This document shows positions 1 to 8,837 of a stretch of DNA of 64,000 bases, one piece after another. Numbering within the stretch: position 1 is the first letter of the stretch; each line of letters starts with the position of its first letter. The notes beneath the pieces were generated by a model. The model worked only from the letters and a program-made list of their open reading frames with translations. It had not been told where the DNA came from and searched no databases. Origin of the DNA: Lachnospiraceae bacterium. Lineage in GTDB: Bacteria > Bacillota > Clostridia > Lachnospirales > Lachnospiraceae. The translations under genes were made by a program, and so were the position numbers. The stretch spans positions 62,001 through 126,000 of the forward strand of contig JAEEOO010000004.1 of the NCBI GenBank assembly GCA_016284315.1. Direction: 5' to 3'.

Positions 1-785
1 ATCTTTGCACCGATCCAGCTGATGAGAATGATGCACGCATATACAACAAGATTCATGATGGGGAATGCAACGGATATCTTCATCTCCGCCTTAACGAAAA
101 TATCGTAGATATTCTTTGCAGCCACATGGAGCTTGTTGATTTCCTGCTCTTCACGAACATACGCCTTTACTACACGGATTGCAGCAACGTTTTCCTGGAT
201 GGACTCATTCAAAGCATCGTACTTGGGGAATGCTTTGTTGAAGGTTCCTGTTGCGTTAAGCATGATAGTAATCATTACCACTGCAAGGAAAACAAGGGCA
301 ATCAGATAGATGGATGCAATCTTTTTATTGATGCTGAATGCCATAATAAGAGCGATTATCATACTAAGAGGCGCTCTAACAGCGATTCTCAGCATCATCT
401 GATATGCGTTCTGAATATTGGTGACATCCGTAGTAAGTCTTGTAACAAGTCCGGATGTCGAGAACTTGTCGATATTTGAGAATGAAAAGCTCTGTATACG
501 GTTGTACATGCTCTCACGCAGGTTTCTTGCAAGTCCCGCGCTGGCTTTCGCGCCGAATCTTCCTCCGAGCAATCCGCCAAGCAATCCAAAGAGTGCGGCT
601 ATTACCATGTAGCCGCCCACAACCAGGATATGCTTCATGTTTCCTGCCTCTACGCCCTTATCAATGATAGAGGCCATGAGATAAGGAATGGAGAGTTCCA
701 TGACTACTTCGAGGATCATGGAGACCGGGGTAATGATTGATGCGAAGGTATACTGCTTTACTTCTTTGAGGATTCTTCCTACCAT
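1..785 (-). CDS. ABC exporter, membrane-domain half (3' end cut by window)
   Basis: This is the N-terminal part (about 261 residues) of an ABC exporter subunit of the multidrug/peptide type. Reading from the ATG at 783-785, the first 250 residues show the type-1 exporter membrane domain. A first membrane helix is followed by the intracellular-loop signature with Gly-Arg-Phe-Gly, then the Asn-Ile-Asp-Lys-Phe and Thr-Arg-Leu-Thr-Thr-Asp-Val motifs typical of this fold, and further helices. The nucleotide-binding domain must lie beyond position 1. AAAGGAA precedes the start at good distance. Two long hairpins fill the gap from argS. Such proteins often work as heterodimers, so a partner gene may follow outside the window. 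The substrate cannot be told from sequence. Confidence 0.88.
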   Translation of the reverse strand, partial: MVGRILKEVKQYTFASIITPVSMILEVVMELSIPYLMASIIDKGVEAGNMKHILVVGGYMVIAALFGLLGGLLGGRFGAKASAGLARNLRESMYNRIQSFSFSNIDKFSTSGLVTRLTTDVTNIQNAYQMMLRIAVRAPLSMIIALIMAFSINKKIASIYLIALVFLAVVMITIMLNATGTFNKAFPKYDALNESIQENVAAIRVVKAYVREEQEINKLHVAAKNIYDIFVKAEMKISVAFPIMNLVVYACIILISWIGAK

Positions 786-812
786 GTAATTCCTTTCTTT
801 TTCCGCTAAGCC

Positions 813-940
813 GCGACAAACGCTATTCATAGAATGCTCTGCATTCTATTTCATGTCGTTTGTCGCCAAATAATTTGCTTATCATACGCCGTCTTGTGAG
901 CACGCTCCCATCCGTCGTATGCTTTCGCAAATTGCTTGGC
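813..940 (-). repeat. Two adjoining long imperfect hairpins between argS and the ABC exporter
   Basis: Positions 813-866 form a hairpin with perfect 10-bp outer arms (GCGACAAACG at 813-822 and its complement at 857-866) and an inner 6-bp pair (831-836 with 842-847). Positions 865-940 form a second hairpin with arms of about 27 nt and a few mismatches (865-892 against 914-940). Neither is followed by a T-run on either strand, so neither looks like an intrinsic terminator. The first ends about 27 nt before the exporter start and would sit in its mRNA leader. Confidence 0.7.
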
Positions 941-951
941 TTGTTATTACG

Positions 952-2718
952 TCACATCCTCTCAGGTGCCTCAAATCCAAGCAAGTGAATGCTGGTCTCG
1001 AGGATGTCGCGGGTGAGTACGAGGAGGGCGATAAGGTTGTCCTTGCGTGCCTCGTCGGTCTCACCGAGGATCTGGGTTTCGTGATAAAACTTGTTGAATG
1101 CATTTGCTACGTCGTAGATGTAGCCGCAAATCTTGTGAGGAGCAATCTCGGTAACCGCGCTGTCCATGATCTGTCCGAACTGAGCAATCTCCATGTGAAG
1201 AGCCTTTTCAAACTCGTTCTTTGCTTCTCCAAGCTGTGCTTTATTGTAATCTCCGCCGTTCTCTACAAACTTAGCGAGGATTGATTTAATTCTTACGATG
1301 GTGTAAAGGATGTAGGGACCGGTGTCTCCCTCAAATGAGGTGAAGCGATCGATATCAAATACATAATCCTTTGACGCCTGGTTTGAGAGGTCGCCATACT
1401 TAAGAGCTGAGATTGCAACTACGTCTGCGATCTGCTTAGCTTCCTCATCGGAAACAGGGCGTCCTTCCTTGATCTTTTCATACATCTCAGCCTTGGTATC
1501 GTTAATGAGATTCTCGAGTCTCATAACGCCGCCGTCACGGGTCTTGAAAGGCTTTCCGTCAGCGCCGTTCATGGTACCGAAGCCAAGGAAATTAAGCTTA
1601 GTCTCGGGCTTAACAAGCTCGGTCTTTCTTGCGCAGCGGAATACCTGCTCAAAGTAGAGTTCCTGACGCTTGTCTACGATGTAAACGATACGGTCGGGAT
1701 TAAAGTCACGCATACGCTGCTGAATGGTTGCAAGGTCGGTGGTGTTGTAAAGAGAAGCTCCGTCGCTCTTTAAGATCATGCAGGGAGGAACCTTCTTGGT
1801 ATCGGTCTCTTCTGCAACATCTACAACAAGTGCACCCTCACTGATGTGAGCCCAGCCGCCCTTCTTCATGTAGTCAACCATTGCGGGGATCATGTCGTGA
1901 ACGCTGCTCTCACCATTCCAAAGATCGAAATCAACGTTAAGAGAGCTGTAGTTCTTCTTAAGGTCACCAATGGATACTTTCATGATATTGTGCCAAAGAG
2001 CTCTGTATCCGGGAACGCCGTCCTGGAGCTTCTTGGTAGCTTCCATTGCCTTTGCCTTGTACTCGGGATCTTCCTTTGACTTAGCGCTTGATGCGGGATA
2101 GATCTCTTCAAGTTCCCTGATGGTTACGGGGCACTCTTCGGGATATTCGCCGGTAAAGGACTCGTCAAAGTAAACAAGGTCGGGCTGTCTCTCTTTGATA
2201 CCGCAGATAACAAGGCCCATCTGAAGGCCCCAGTCTCCAAGGTGTGCATCGCCGATTACTTCGTTTCCTGCAAAACGGAAGATTCTCTTAACAGACTCTC
2301 CGATGTTTGCGGAACGGATGTGACCAACGTGAAGAGCCTTTGCTACGTTAGCTCCGCCGTAGTCGATAACAACCTTTTCCTTTGCCATTGAAGGCTCAAA
2401 GCCAAACTTCTCATCGGCTCTCATGCCCTTAAGGTACTCTGCAAGATAGCTCTCTGAAAGCTTAAGGTTAAGGAATCCGGGAGCTACCGCATTTACCTCT
2501 GAAAATACGGGCATCTCCTTTAAAACTTCTGCTACTTCATTGGCAATCATAATAGGTGCTTTGTGGTACTGCTTAGCGCCTGCCATAGCGCCGTTACACT
2601 GATATTCGCAAAGGTCGGGACGGTTTGAAACGGTAACCTTTCCAAGCTCCGCTCCGTATCCTGCCTTCTCAAAAGCCTTGCCCATCTCTTCTGTGAGCAA
2701 ATCAAGTAATTTTTTCAT
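952..2718 (-). CDS. argS: Arginine-tRNA ligase
   Basis: Class I aminoacyl-tRNA synthetase that charges tRNA-Arg with arginine in the cytoplasm. The 588-residue length is normal for the family. The N-terminal Arg-tRNA-synthetase additional domain covers about residues 1-100. The class I HIGH signature appears as HVGH at residues 130-133. The C-terminal anticodon-binding DALR domain covers about the last 120 residues and ends in the usual Pro-Glu-Arg-Met. Like most ArgRS, it lacks a canonical KMSKS lysine. AAGAGGATT precedes the ATG. A possible -10 (TAGAAT) lies at about 2755-2760 on the minus strand, so the gene is probably transcribed alone. There is no T-box leader upstream. Confidence 0.97.
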   Translation of the reverse strand: MKKLLDLLTEEMGKAFEKAGYGAELGKVTVSNRPDLCEYQCNGAMAGAKQYHKAPIMIANEVAEVLKEMPVFSEVNAVAPGFLNLKLSESYLAEYLKGMRADEKFGFEPSMAKEKVVIDYGGANVAKALHVGHIRSANIGESVKRIFRFAGNEVIGDAHLGDWGLQMGLVICGIKERQPDLVYFDESFTGEYPEECPVTIRELEEIYPASSAKSKEDPEYKAKAMEATKKLQDGVPGYRALWHNIMKVSIGDLKKNYSSLNVDFDLWNGESSVHDMIPAMVDYMKKGGWAHISEGALVVDVAEETDTKKVPPCMILKSDGASLYNTTDLATIQQRMRDFNPDRIVYIVDKRQELYFEQVFRCARKTELVKPETKLNFLGFGTMNGADGKPFKTRDGGVMRLENLINDTKAEMYEKIKEGRPVSDEEAKQIADVVAISALKYGDLSNQASKDYVFDIDRFTSFEGDTGPYILYTIVRIKSILAKFVENGGDYNKAQLGEAKNEFEKALHMEIAQFGQIMDSAVTEIAPHKICGYIYDVANAFNKFYHETQILGETDEARKDNLIALLVLTRDILETSIHLLGFEAPERM

Positions 2719-2799
2719 AAATCAATCCTCTTAAAATTATTCAACTCTGTTATTCTATCACTTGCTATTCCGCGTTCGAAATAGATTTATTCTAAAAAA

Positions 2800-3504
2800 T
2801 TAATAAATTTTTTGTGTAGTTCCGGTAACTAAAACTGCAGGCATTTCGCCTCTTCGGACTTTCTCTCTTTCTCTCTCCATTTTGGAATAGCCGCAACCGC
2901 AGTAATCCTGTCTGTAGAGATCGTATTTTTCCGAAAGTTCAATAGATCTTTTATAGCCTTCCTTTTTCTTAAAATCGGAAGGAAGCCATTTAACACCGTA
3001 CTTCTCAGCCATTCTCTCGCCGATCTCGTTTAATTTGTCGGCGTTCTTAAGAGGTGAAATGGTCAAAGTCGTGGTGAAATAATCGTATCCGTCTCCCATG
3101 GCTCTCGCGGTCTGTTCAAGGCGAAGTTCAAAACATTTAAAGCATCTCTCGCTTCCTTCTCCAAGATCTTCCAAACCTCTGATAGCTTCATAGAATCGTC
3201 GTGGATCGTAATTGCCCTCTCTGATGGCAATGGGATTGCCTTCTCTTTCTCCCCAAATGATCTCGGAATTAAAAGCCGCAATGAGTCTTTTCTCTTCGGC
3301 AACCCGCTTTCTGTATTCCGCCCCCGCAGTTATATTAGGATTGTAATAATAAACGGTCACTTTGAAATGCTTGCATAAATACTCGAGACAATGACTGCTG
3401 CACGGAGCACAGCAGGCATGAAGAAGAAGCGTCGGTGGCTCTTCGTGATTCGATCTTTTAATGATTTTTTCAAGTTCTGATTGGTAATTTCTCTTAGGTC
3501 CCAT
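2800..3504 (-). CDS. queH: Epoxyqueuosine reductase QueH
   Basis: Catalyses the last step of queuosine synthesis, reduction of epoxyqueuosine in tRNA. This is the non-cobalamin (DUF208) family that replaces QueG in many anaerobes. At 234 residues it is full length. Visible signatures are His29-Ala-Cys31-Cys32-Ala-Pro-Cys35 near the N-terminus, a Cys-Phe-Lys-Cys pair in the middle and a Cys-Gly-Cys-Gly-Tyr-Ser near the C-terminus, all expected metal/[4Fe-4S] ligands. The start is the only ATG that keeps the N-terminal helix, but its Shine-Dalgarno site is weak. It lies 81 nt upstream of argS on the same strand. Confidence 0.93.
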   Translation of the reverse strand: MGPKRNYQSELEKIIKRSNHEEPPTLLLHACCAPCSSHCLEYLCKHFKVTVYYYNPNITAGAEYRKRVAEEKRLIAAFNSEIIWGEREGNPIAIREGNYDPRRFYEAIRGLEDLGEGSERCFKCFELRLEQTARAMGDGYDYFTTTLTISPLKNADKLNEIGERMAEKYGVKWLPSDFKKKEGYKRSIELSEKYDLYRQDYCGCGYSKMEREREKVRRGEMPAVLVTGTTQKIY

Positions 3505-3577
3505 AACCCATTTATTTTAGCATATTATTCAGGAATTATAAAGGGGATGAGGCCCCCGAAACACTAGCAAAATAAAC

Positions 3578-3610
3578 AAAAAAACTCCCGACCAAAGTTG
3601 ATCGGGAGTT
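3578..3610 (-). terminator. Intrinsic terminator of the MFS gene
   Basis: An 8-bp stem (ACTCCCGA at 3584-3591 with TCGGGAGT at 3602-3609) is followed, in minus-strand sense, by a run of seven T (3578-3584). It lies just past the stop of the OFA carrier. Confidence 0.88.
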
Positions 3611-3633
3611 TGAAAATCGTAATTAATCACAAA

Positions 3634-5010
3634 TTACTTTGCAGCTTTCTTTGCAGCCTTAGCCTCGAGAGCCTTCTCTGAAGGTCTAACGAGGAAGAGT
3701 GAAAGAAGAAGTGCTACAACGTAAAGTGCGCAGGTAACATAGAGAACGGTCTGATAACCAACGGGGTTTACAGTGTAAGTATGTCCGTCGATAACAGTCT
3801 CGTATGCAGATGAAGCGCAAAGCTTGTTAACGATGAAGCTTGCCATCTGGTTTCCGGTAAGTCCTGCGATACCCCATGCTGAAAGGGTAAGACCATGGAT
3901 AGCTGAAATGTTGCTCATTCCGTAGTGGTCGGAAAGAAGGTTGGGTACGTTTGAGAATCCTCCGCCGTATCCTGCATTTACCATGAAGATAAGTGCAAGT
4001 ACAAGTACTACGAGGAGCATGTTCTTGTTACCGTCAACATTTGCATTTCCGATACCCTTGGTAAGGATAACGATAGCTGTAAGCACGATTGAAATAACGA
4101 AAATGATCTTGTAAACAGTGTTTCTGTCCTTCATTCCGTCAGCCATTGCTGAGAATCCAAGACGTCCGCCTGCATTGAAGATAGCGGAGATGGTGGACAT
4201 AACGCCTGCTAATCCCGCAAGGCCGATGCACTTTACGATCATCTTCTCCTGAGAGATAAGTGCAAGACCGCAGGTGATATTGATGTAGAACATAAGCCAA
4301 ATGCCGATGTAAGTTCCGATGGGCTTTGACTTGATAACCTGGAACATTGAAGGTCCCTTCTCTGCGCCGGTGGGCTCATGCCATCCTGCGGGCTTCTTAA
4401 GAAGAAGGTGTCCAATGAACATCATTACAAAGTATGCGCCTGCAAGTACAAGGAACATCTTCCAAATACCGTTTCCAACGCCATTGATCTCGCTTCCGGC
4501 AGTTGAAAGACCGGTAAGCATTGAAGTCATGATGGGTGAAGCAATTGCTTTAGCAGCACCGAAACCTGCAACCGCAAGTCCGGTAGCAAGACCTTTACGA
4601 TCCTGGAACCAAAGCATAAGAGTCTTAACGGGTGAAAGGTAACCGGTACCAAGACCTACACCCATGATGAAGCCGTAGCAAATGTAGATACCGATAAGAG
4701 CAACGATGCTACCCTGATGCTGTCCGCCGTACCAGATAAAGAATCCGGTTCCTGCCATACCACTTGCAAAGCAGATAGTTGCGATGAGTGATGACTTGTG
4801 AATATCCTTCTCGACGATATTTCCAAGGAATGCAGCTGACATACCAAGGAAGAAGATTGCGAATGAGAATGCCCACTCACAAGATGACTTGGACCATCCG
4901 ATATAGCTTGCAATCTCCTGTGAAAAGATTGACCAGCAGTAAACAGTACCGATACTCATGTGAAGGAGCAGGGCGGGAATTGCACCGCGAAGCCATTTGT
5001 TTTCTGACAT
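3634..5010 (-). CDS. OFA-family MFS carrier (oxalate/formate antiporter-like)
   Basis: A 458-residue inner-membrane major facilitator of the oxalate/formate antiporter (OFA) family. About 12 hydrophobic helices are visible. The first runs through a Leu-Leu-His-Met-Ser-Ile-Gly-Thr-Val-Tyr-Cys-Trp-Ser stretch typical of OFA proteins. A conserved Gly-rich helix pair (Gly-Val-Gly-Leu-Gly-Thr-Gly-Tyr) follows near residue 130. The start was placed at the Met of Met-Ser-Glu-Asn-Lys (5008-5010) rather than at an upstream in-frame Met, because the purine-rich AAGAAAGAGAG is properly placed there and the 19 upstream residues are not family-like. It has its own promoter (5071-5099) and terminator. OFA members carry oxalate, formate, lactate or other monocarboxylates; the substrate here is unknown. 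Confidence 0.9.
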   Translation of the reverse strand: MSENKWLRGAIPALLLHMSIGTVYCWSIFSQEIASYIGWSKSSCEWAFSFAIFFLGMSAAFLGNIVEKDIHKSSLIATICFASGMAGTGFFIWYGGQHQGSIVALIGIYICYGFIMGVGLGTGYLSPVKTLMLWFQDRKGLATGLAVAGFGAAKAIASPIMTSMLTGLSTAGSEINGVGNGIWKMFLVLAGAYFVMMFIGHLLLKKPAGWHEPTGAEKGPSMFQVIKSKPIGTYIGIWLMFYINITCGLALISQEKMIVKCIGLAGLAGVMSTISAIFNAGGRLGFSAMADGMKDRNTVYKIIFVISIVLTAIVILTKGIGNANVDGNKNMLLVVLVLALIFMVNAGYGGGFSNVPNLLSDHYGMSNISAIHGLTLSAWGIAGLTGNQMASFIVNKLCASSAYETVIDGHTYTVNPVGYQTVLYVTCALYVVALLLSLFLVRPSEKALEAKAAKKAAK

Positions 5011-5046
5011 AGTGTTTTCTCTCTTTCTTAAATAAATATGAGTTAT

Positions 5047-5099
5047 GCGCCTAGTAGCGCAACGCAACCAATTATATCAAACCGTTTCCCCAAAATCAA
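5047..5099 (-). promoter_or_regulatory. Sigma-A promoter of the MFS carrier, with leader inverted repeat
   Basis: In minus sense TTGATT (5094-5099), a 17-nt spacer and a perfect TATAAT (5071-5076). About 10 nt downstream is a small inverted repeat, TGCGC-6-GCGCA (about 5046-5061), that could be an operator or a 5' mRNA hairpin. Confidence 0.8.
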
Positions 5100-5109
5100 C
5101 CGATAAACC

Positions 5110-7479
5110 CTAATTTTCTGCGTCTTTCTCAGCATTTAAATACTTTTTGACAACTGCCTCCAGTTCTGCAGGTTTAACAGGTTTTGAAAGGTAATCGGAG
5201 AAGCCCTTTTCAAGGAACATTTCTTTCATACCCGAAATGGCATTTGCGGTAAGAGCAACAACGGGACAATCGATGAGTTTACGTTTTCTTAATTCCATCA
5301 GAGTCTCTATTCCATCCATATTAGGCATGAAATGATCCATTAAAATAATATCAAACTTCTCTTTCTTGCACATCTCGATACAGTCCAGTCCGCTTAGTGC
5401 GGTATATACCGAGACTTCGGTTTTCTTAAGAAGTCCTTTGACAACGTTTGCATTCATGGCAACGTCGTCAACAACAAGGATTTTCCTTCCGGGCGCCTTA
5501 AAGCTTTCGTGATAACTTTGGATGTTCTTTCCGTTCTCCTTAAGTTTCTCCTGAACATCACCTATAAGGGCGCTTCCCACGATTCCCTGAGGGATATAAA
5601 TAGTAAATGTCGAGCCTTTCCCGTAGACGCTGTCCACCTTGATCCAGCCCTTCATCAGCTTAACGATCCTGTCGGTTATGGCAAGTCCGAGGCCGCTGCC
5701 TTCAATATTTCTGTTTCTCTTAAGTTCAAATCTCTCGAAGTTGTTAAAGAGTTTCCCCTGATCCTCTTCCTTGATCCCGATACCCGTATCCGCAACGGCA
5801 AATCTCATGAGAATGCTGTCGGGGTTATCAATATTTCTTATAGGTTCGTAAGAAATGCTTAAGGTTACTCTTCCCTCTTCTGTATATTTAATGGCATTTC
5901 CAACGATATTAAAGATTGCCTGTCTTACTCTTGATTCATCGCCGTAAAGCCGAGCAGGACAGCTGGGATCCGCCTTGATCTTAAAGTCAAGGTTCTTGCT
6001 TTCCGCCCGGACTCTCATAACATTGTCCGTGTCCTTAACAAGGTTCGCAAGTTCGTATTCGTCCGCAACTATATCCATCTTTCCGGACTCAACCTTTGAG
6101 AAATCAAGGATATCATTGACGATATCAAGAAGGTTCTCACTGGCTCTTTTAATATCTGACGCATAGACCTTGATCTCGTCCTCGCCGGACTCTCTTAAGA
6201 TCATTTCGTTCATACCCATTATGGAGTTGATGGGTGTACGGATCTCGTGAGACATATTTGCAAGGAAGTCTGATTTTGCACTGTTTGCAAGGACTGCCTG
6301 ATGCTTTTCTTTACTCAGCTTTGCGATCTGACCGACGCTGTCCATGACCGCTCCGATGATCAGTACCACTGCTCCGATGTTCAGGAAAAAGGTGGTAAAT
6401 CTGAGGGAGTGGGCAAGCTGAGAAAAGATCTCGGCGATTCCGGTTATATACATGATCGTAACACCGATGAGCGGAACTCTTGTCTCTGCAAAATGACCCT
6501 GCTTGAAATCAAGCACCGCAGAGCAAACCACAGTAACCATTGTCACTGCACAGAGAGCATATGTCCTTGTCAGTGAATCCATAAGATCCTGAACATCTGT
6601 AAGCTGAAGCACAAGGTTCATGATCATGTTCAGGATACACAAAATGACCATAGGCCTATGAATCTTCTTATGTCTGCCCTTTTGAATAGCATCAACATAA
6701 AGGACCAGTGACGTCGGAACTACTCCTACGATAAAATATGAAACTGCCGCATCCACAGACATATTGGGTGTGTAGAACTGTCTTAATTTAGATTCTGCAA
6801 TTGCCTGAATTGAAGATGCGATCGCTGCCCATGCCGCGTATTTCATGGGGAAGACGAACTTGTATCTGTACTGCAAAAACACACCGATGGCTGAAGTAAC
6901 CAAACCAATGGTTAACAGATTCCATGCAAGGAAAAGCTGAAAACCATGCTGGATAACAAGCAGTCTGAGAGCTCCCGTAAAGGTACCGACATATACCTGA
7001 TTAAATGTACCGGAATAGTCATTGGGGCTCATCAAAGCCAAAGTAAGGACTTTTCCGCTGTCTTTTGTATCGATATCAACTATAACGTTTGTGGATTTAC
7101 TGGAAGAACCGAAAGGGCGTACGTCCGCAGTTGTATATACATCGCGAAGTGTACCGTCTATGAATACTTTAAGATCCTGCTGAGAACTTCGAAACATAAG
7201 GATCTGTCTGTCATTGGCTATTTCAGGTAGAACGCACTCAACCGTCATCCACTCCCCTTTGGGAATGTCTACATTGGTGGGCGGAGTGATCTCTGTTTTT
7301 GAACCATTGATCCCAACTACATACCATTGTGTTTCAAGCGGAACAACCGCTTCGTCAAACCCTCTTGCTTCGCGGGGAAGCAGGTCGTTTCCAAGCATCA
7401 GAAACAGTACTGCCAGAAGCATAAGGTTTACAACAACTATGGTATATATTTTTGTTTCATTAGAAATTTTTTCTCTCAT
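5110..7479 (-). CDS. Hybrid sensor histidine kinase with 7TM sensor and receiver
   Basis: A 789-residue membrane sensor kinase. A signal-anchor helix (about 12-30) is followed by an extracytoplasmic beta-rich domain (about 35-170, like 7TMR-DISM extracellular domains). Seven hydrophobic helices (about 180-385) come next, then HisKA with phospho-acceptor His411 in Ser-His-Glu-Ile-Arg-Thr-Pro. The HATPase domain shows the N box (Asn-Ile-Val-Gly-Asn-Ala), Asp-Thr-Gly-Ile-Gly and Gly-Ser-Gly-Leu-Gly-Leu motifs. A C-terminal receiver has an Asp-Asp pair, the acceptor Asp in Leu-Met-Asp-His-Phe-Met-Pro and the Lys of Ser-Lys-Pro. It lies alone between two transcription units. No good Shine-Dalgarno site precedes the ATG. 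Its output partner is not adjacent and its stimulus is unknown. Confidence 0.93.
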   Translation of the reverse strand: MREKISNETKIYTIVVVNLMLLAVLFLMLGNDLLPREARGFDEAVVPLETQWYVVGINGSKTEITPPTNVDIPKGEWMTVECVLPEIANDRQILMFRSSQQDLKVFIDGTLRDVYTTADVRPFGSSSKSTNVIVDIDTKDSGKVLTLALMSPNDYSGTFNQVYVGTFTGALRLLVIQHGFQLFLAWNLLTIGLVTSAIGVFLQYRYKFVFPMKYAAWAAIASSIQAIAESKLRQFYTPNMSVDAAVSYFIVGVVPTSLVLYVDAIQKGRHKKIHRPMVILCILNMIMNLVLQLTDVQDLMDSLTRTYALCAVTMVTVVCSAVLDFKQGHFAETRVPLIGVTIMYITGIAEIFSQLAHSLRFTTFFLNIGAVVLIIGAVMDSVGQIAKLSKEKHQAVLANSAKSDFLANMSHEIRTPINSIMGMNEMILRESGEDEIKVYASDIKRASENLLDIVNDILDFSKVESGKMDIVADEYELANLVKDTDNVMRVRAESKNLDFKIKADPSCPARLYGDESRVRQAIFNIVGNAIKYTEEGRVTLSISYEPIRNIDNPDSILMRFAVADTGIGIKEEDQGKLFNNFERFELKRNRNIEGSGLGLAITDRIVKLMKGWIKVDSVYGKGSTFTIYIPQGIVGSALIGDVQEKLKENGKNIQSYHESFKAPGRKILVVDDVAMNANVVKGLLKKTEVSVYTALSGLDCIEMCKKEKFDIILMDHFMPNMDGIETLMELRKRKLIDCPVVALTANAISGMKEMFLEKGFSDYLSKPVKPAELEAVVKKYLNAEKDAEN

Positions 7480-7512
7480 ATTTTTACCAATAGCAGAGCT
7501 TTAAAGTCTAAT

Positions 7513-7550
7513 AAAAAAAGTGATGCCTGACCTCTCAGTCACACATCACT
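7513..7550 (-). terminator. Intrinsic terminator of the YtrA-type operon
   Basis: The arms AGTGATG (7519-7525) and CATCACT (7544-7550), with an inner 4-bp helix, are followed in minus sense by seven T (7513-7519). It lies 19 nt after the CPBP gene stop. Confidence 0.88.
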
Positions 7551-7568
7551 ATTTTACCACTCATATTG

Positions 7569-8801
7569 CTATTTCACAATGACTTCGTACGTAAATGTCT
7601 TTCCCACAACGTCTTCGCCACCTGTGAAATAAAGCAAATAATGTCCGGGCTCCAAAGTCTTTGCTTCGCTTACAACAAGAAGGCTCTTGGAAGTCTTAGA
7701 AATTATTTTTTCTCCGTTTTCATCTTCCATTATGAAAGTGATTTCTCCACCCATAGCAGTTGAAGAAACTACTATCATATGAATACCTTCTTCATCAATA
7801 TCAATTCCTGCTTCTGCAAGATTCTTACCGTTAACGTTTTCTTCCGTAACCACATAAGAAGAATTCCAGGTAAGAAGAGAATCGCCCATTAGGCCACCTT
7901 TGGTTGCGGTTGAGATCAATGTCAAACAGATTCCGCTTGCAAAAAGGACTCCGGAAATGATACCTGCAACAAGGAATCTCTTAGCCTTATGATGCTCTCT
8001 GTCAAGGAACATTGCTCCAAGAACAAGAAGGATGGGGAACGAAAATCCCATTATCAGATATGTTCCAAGATTGGTAAGCGGGCTGGTTACTGAAGCTGCT
8101 TCCTGGGCTGCCATGACCATGTCGCTTCCGCCCATAGCCTTAACGCTGATAAATCCTGCAAGGGTTGAAACAGTATTGTTTATAAGGTGCATCAGTACAG
8201 GAAGAATGAAGTTATTCTTCTTGGTCATGATCCAGGCAAGGATCGCGCCGAGACATGCGGTGTTTAAAAATCTCAAGGGATCCAGATGAAGGATACCAAA
8301 CATAAGACCAATGATAAGGCAGATCACCCAATCGTGTTTAAGGCTTCTGAAACTTGAAAGGACTGAGCCTCTCATAAATGCCTCCTCACAGATCGCGGGA
8401 AGGACTGCAGCTATAAGGAAAAGTAAAACATACATTGAAGTGTTGCCGTAAAGGAACTCTGTAAGGGCCTCCATGCTCTCATTGGCGGTAGGAACCACCA
8501 AAGATGAAAAGCCTACGCAAACAAGGCTTAAAAGGAAACTTCCCATGAACATAAAGATAAGGCCAAGAATGTCTTTTCCTGTAACCTTTTTAATGGGGAA
8601 CACTTCCTTGAGGCTTACTCTAAAGATCACGCAGTATAAAACTGCGATGGCAAGGAATCCAAGTTCTGTAGTAACAAGTCCCACCATGCCCCAATTAAGC
8701 TGCATGTAAGAACCTGCAAAAATTAAGAATAAAAGACCAACCACAAAAAGTATTACGCCCATCCAGGGTTTTAGTCTTTTTTGATTTGATAACTGAACCA
8801 T
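7569..8801 (-). CDS. CPBP-family intramembrane metalloprotease with C-terminal external domain
   Basis: A 410-residue membrane protein of the CPBP (CAAX protease/bacteriocin-processing, Abi) family. The family's metal and catalytic motifs are all present: Glu139-Glu140-x3-Arg144, Phe168-x3-His172 and His205-x3-Asn209, within about eight helices. After the last helix (about residue 290) a soluble stretch of roughly 110 residues, beta-rich and acidic, extends to the end. This is not part of the usual CPBP core and probably faces outside. AAAGGAGAGGAG precedes the ATG. It is the last gene of the GntR/ABC operon, 36 nt after a permease gene, so a link to processing or immunity of a transported peptide is possible but unproven. 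Confidence 0.88.
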   Translation of the reverse strand: MVQLSNQKRLKPWMGVILFVVGLLFLIFAGSYMQLNWGMVGLVTTELGFLAIAVLYCVIFRVSLKEVFPIKKVTGKDILGLIFMFMGSFLLSLVCVGFSSLVVPTANESMEALTEFLYGNTSMYVLLFLIAAVLPAICEEAFMRGSVLSSFRSLKHDWVICLIIGLMFGILHLDPLRFLNTACLGAILAWIMTKKNNFILPVLMHLINNTVSTLAGFISVKAMGGSDMVMAAQEAASVTSPLTNLGTYLIMGFSFPILLVLGAMFLDREHHKAKRFLVAGIISGVLFASGICLTLISTATKGGLMGDSLLTWNSSYVVTEENVNGKNLAEAGIDIDEEGIHMIVVSSTAMGGEITFIMEDENGEKIISKTSKSLLVVSEAKTLEPGHYLLYFTGGEDVVGKTFTYEVIVK

Positions 8802-8837
8802 TTAAAAATCTCCTCTCCTTTATCTAACCATTTGTGT

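Noticed and set aside
2719-2799. T-box or other riboswitch before argS
   Set aside because: The spacer is only 81 nt and has no specifier or antiterminator pattern.
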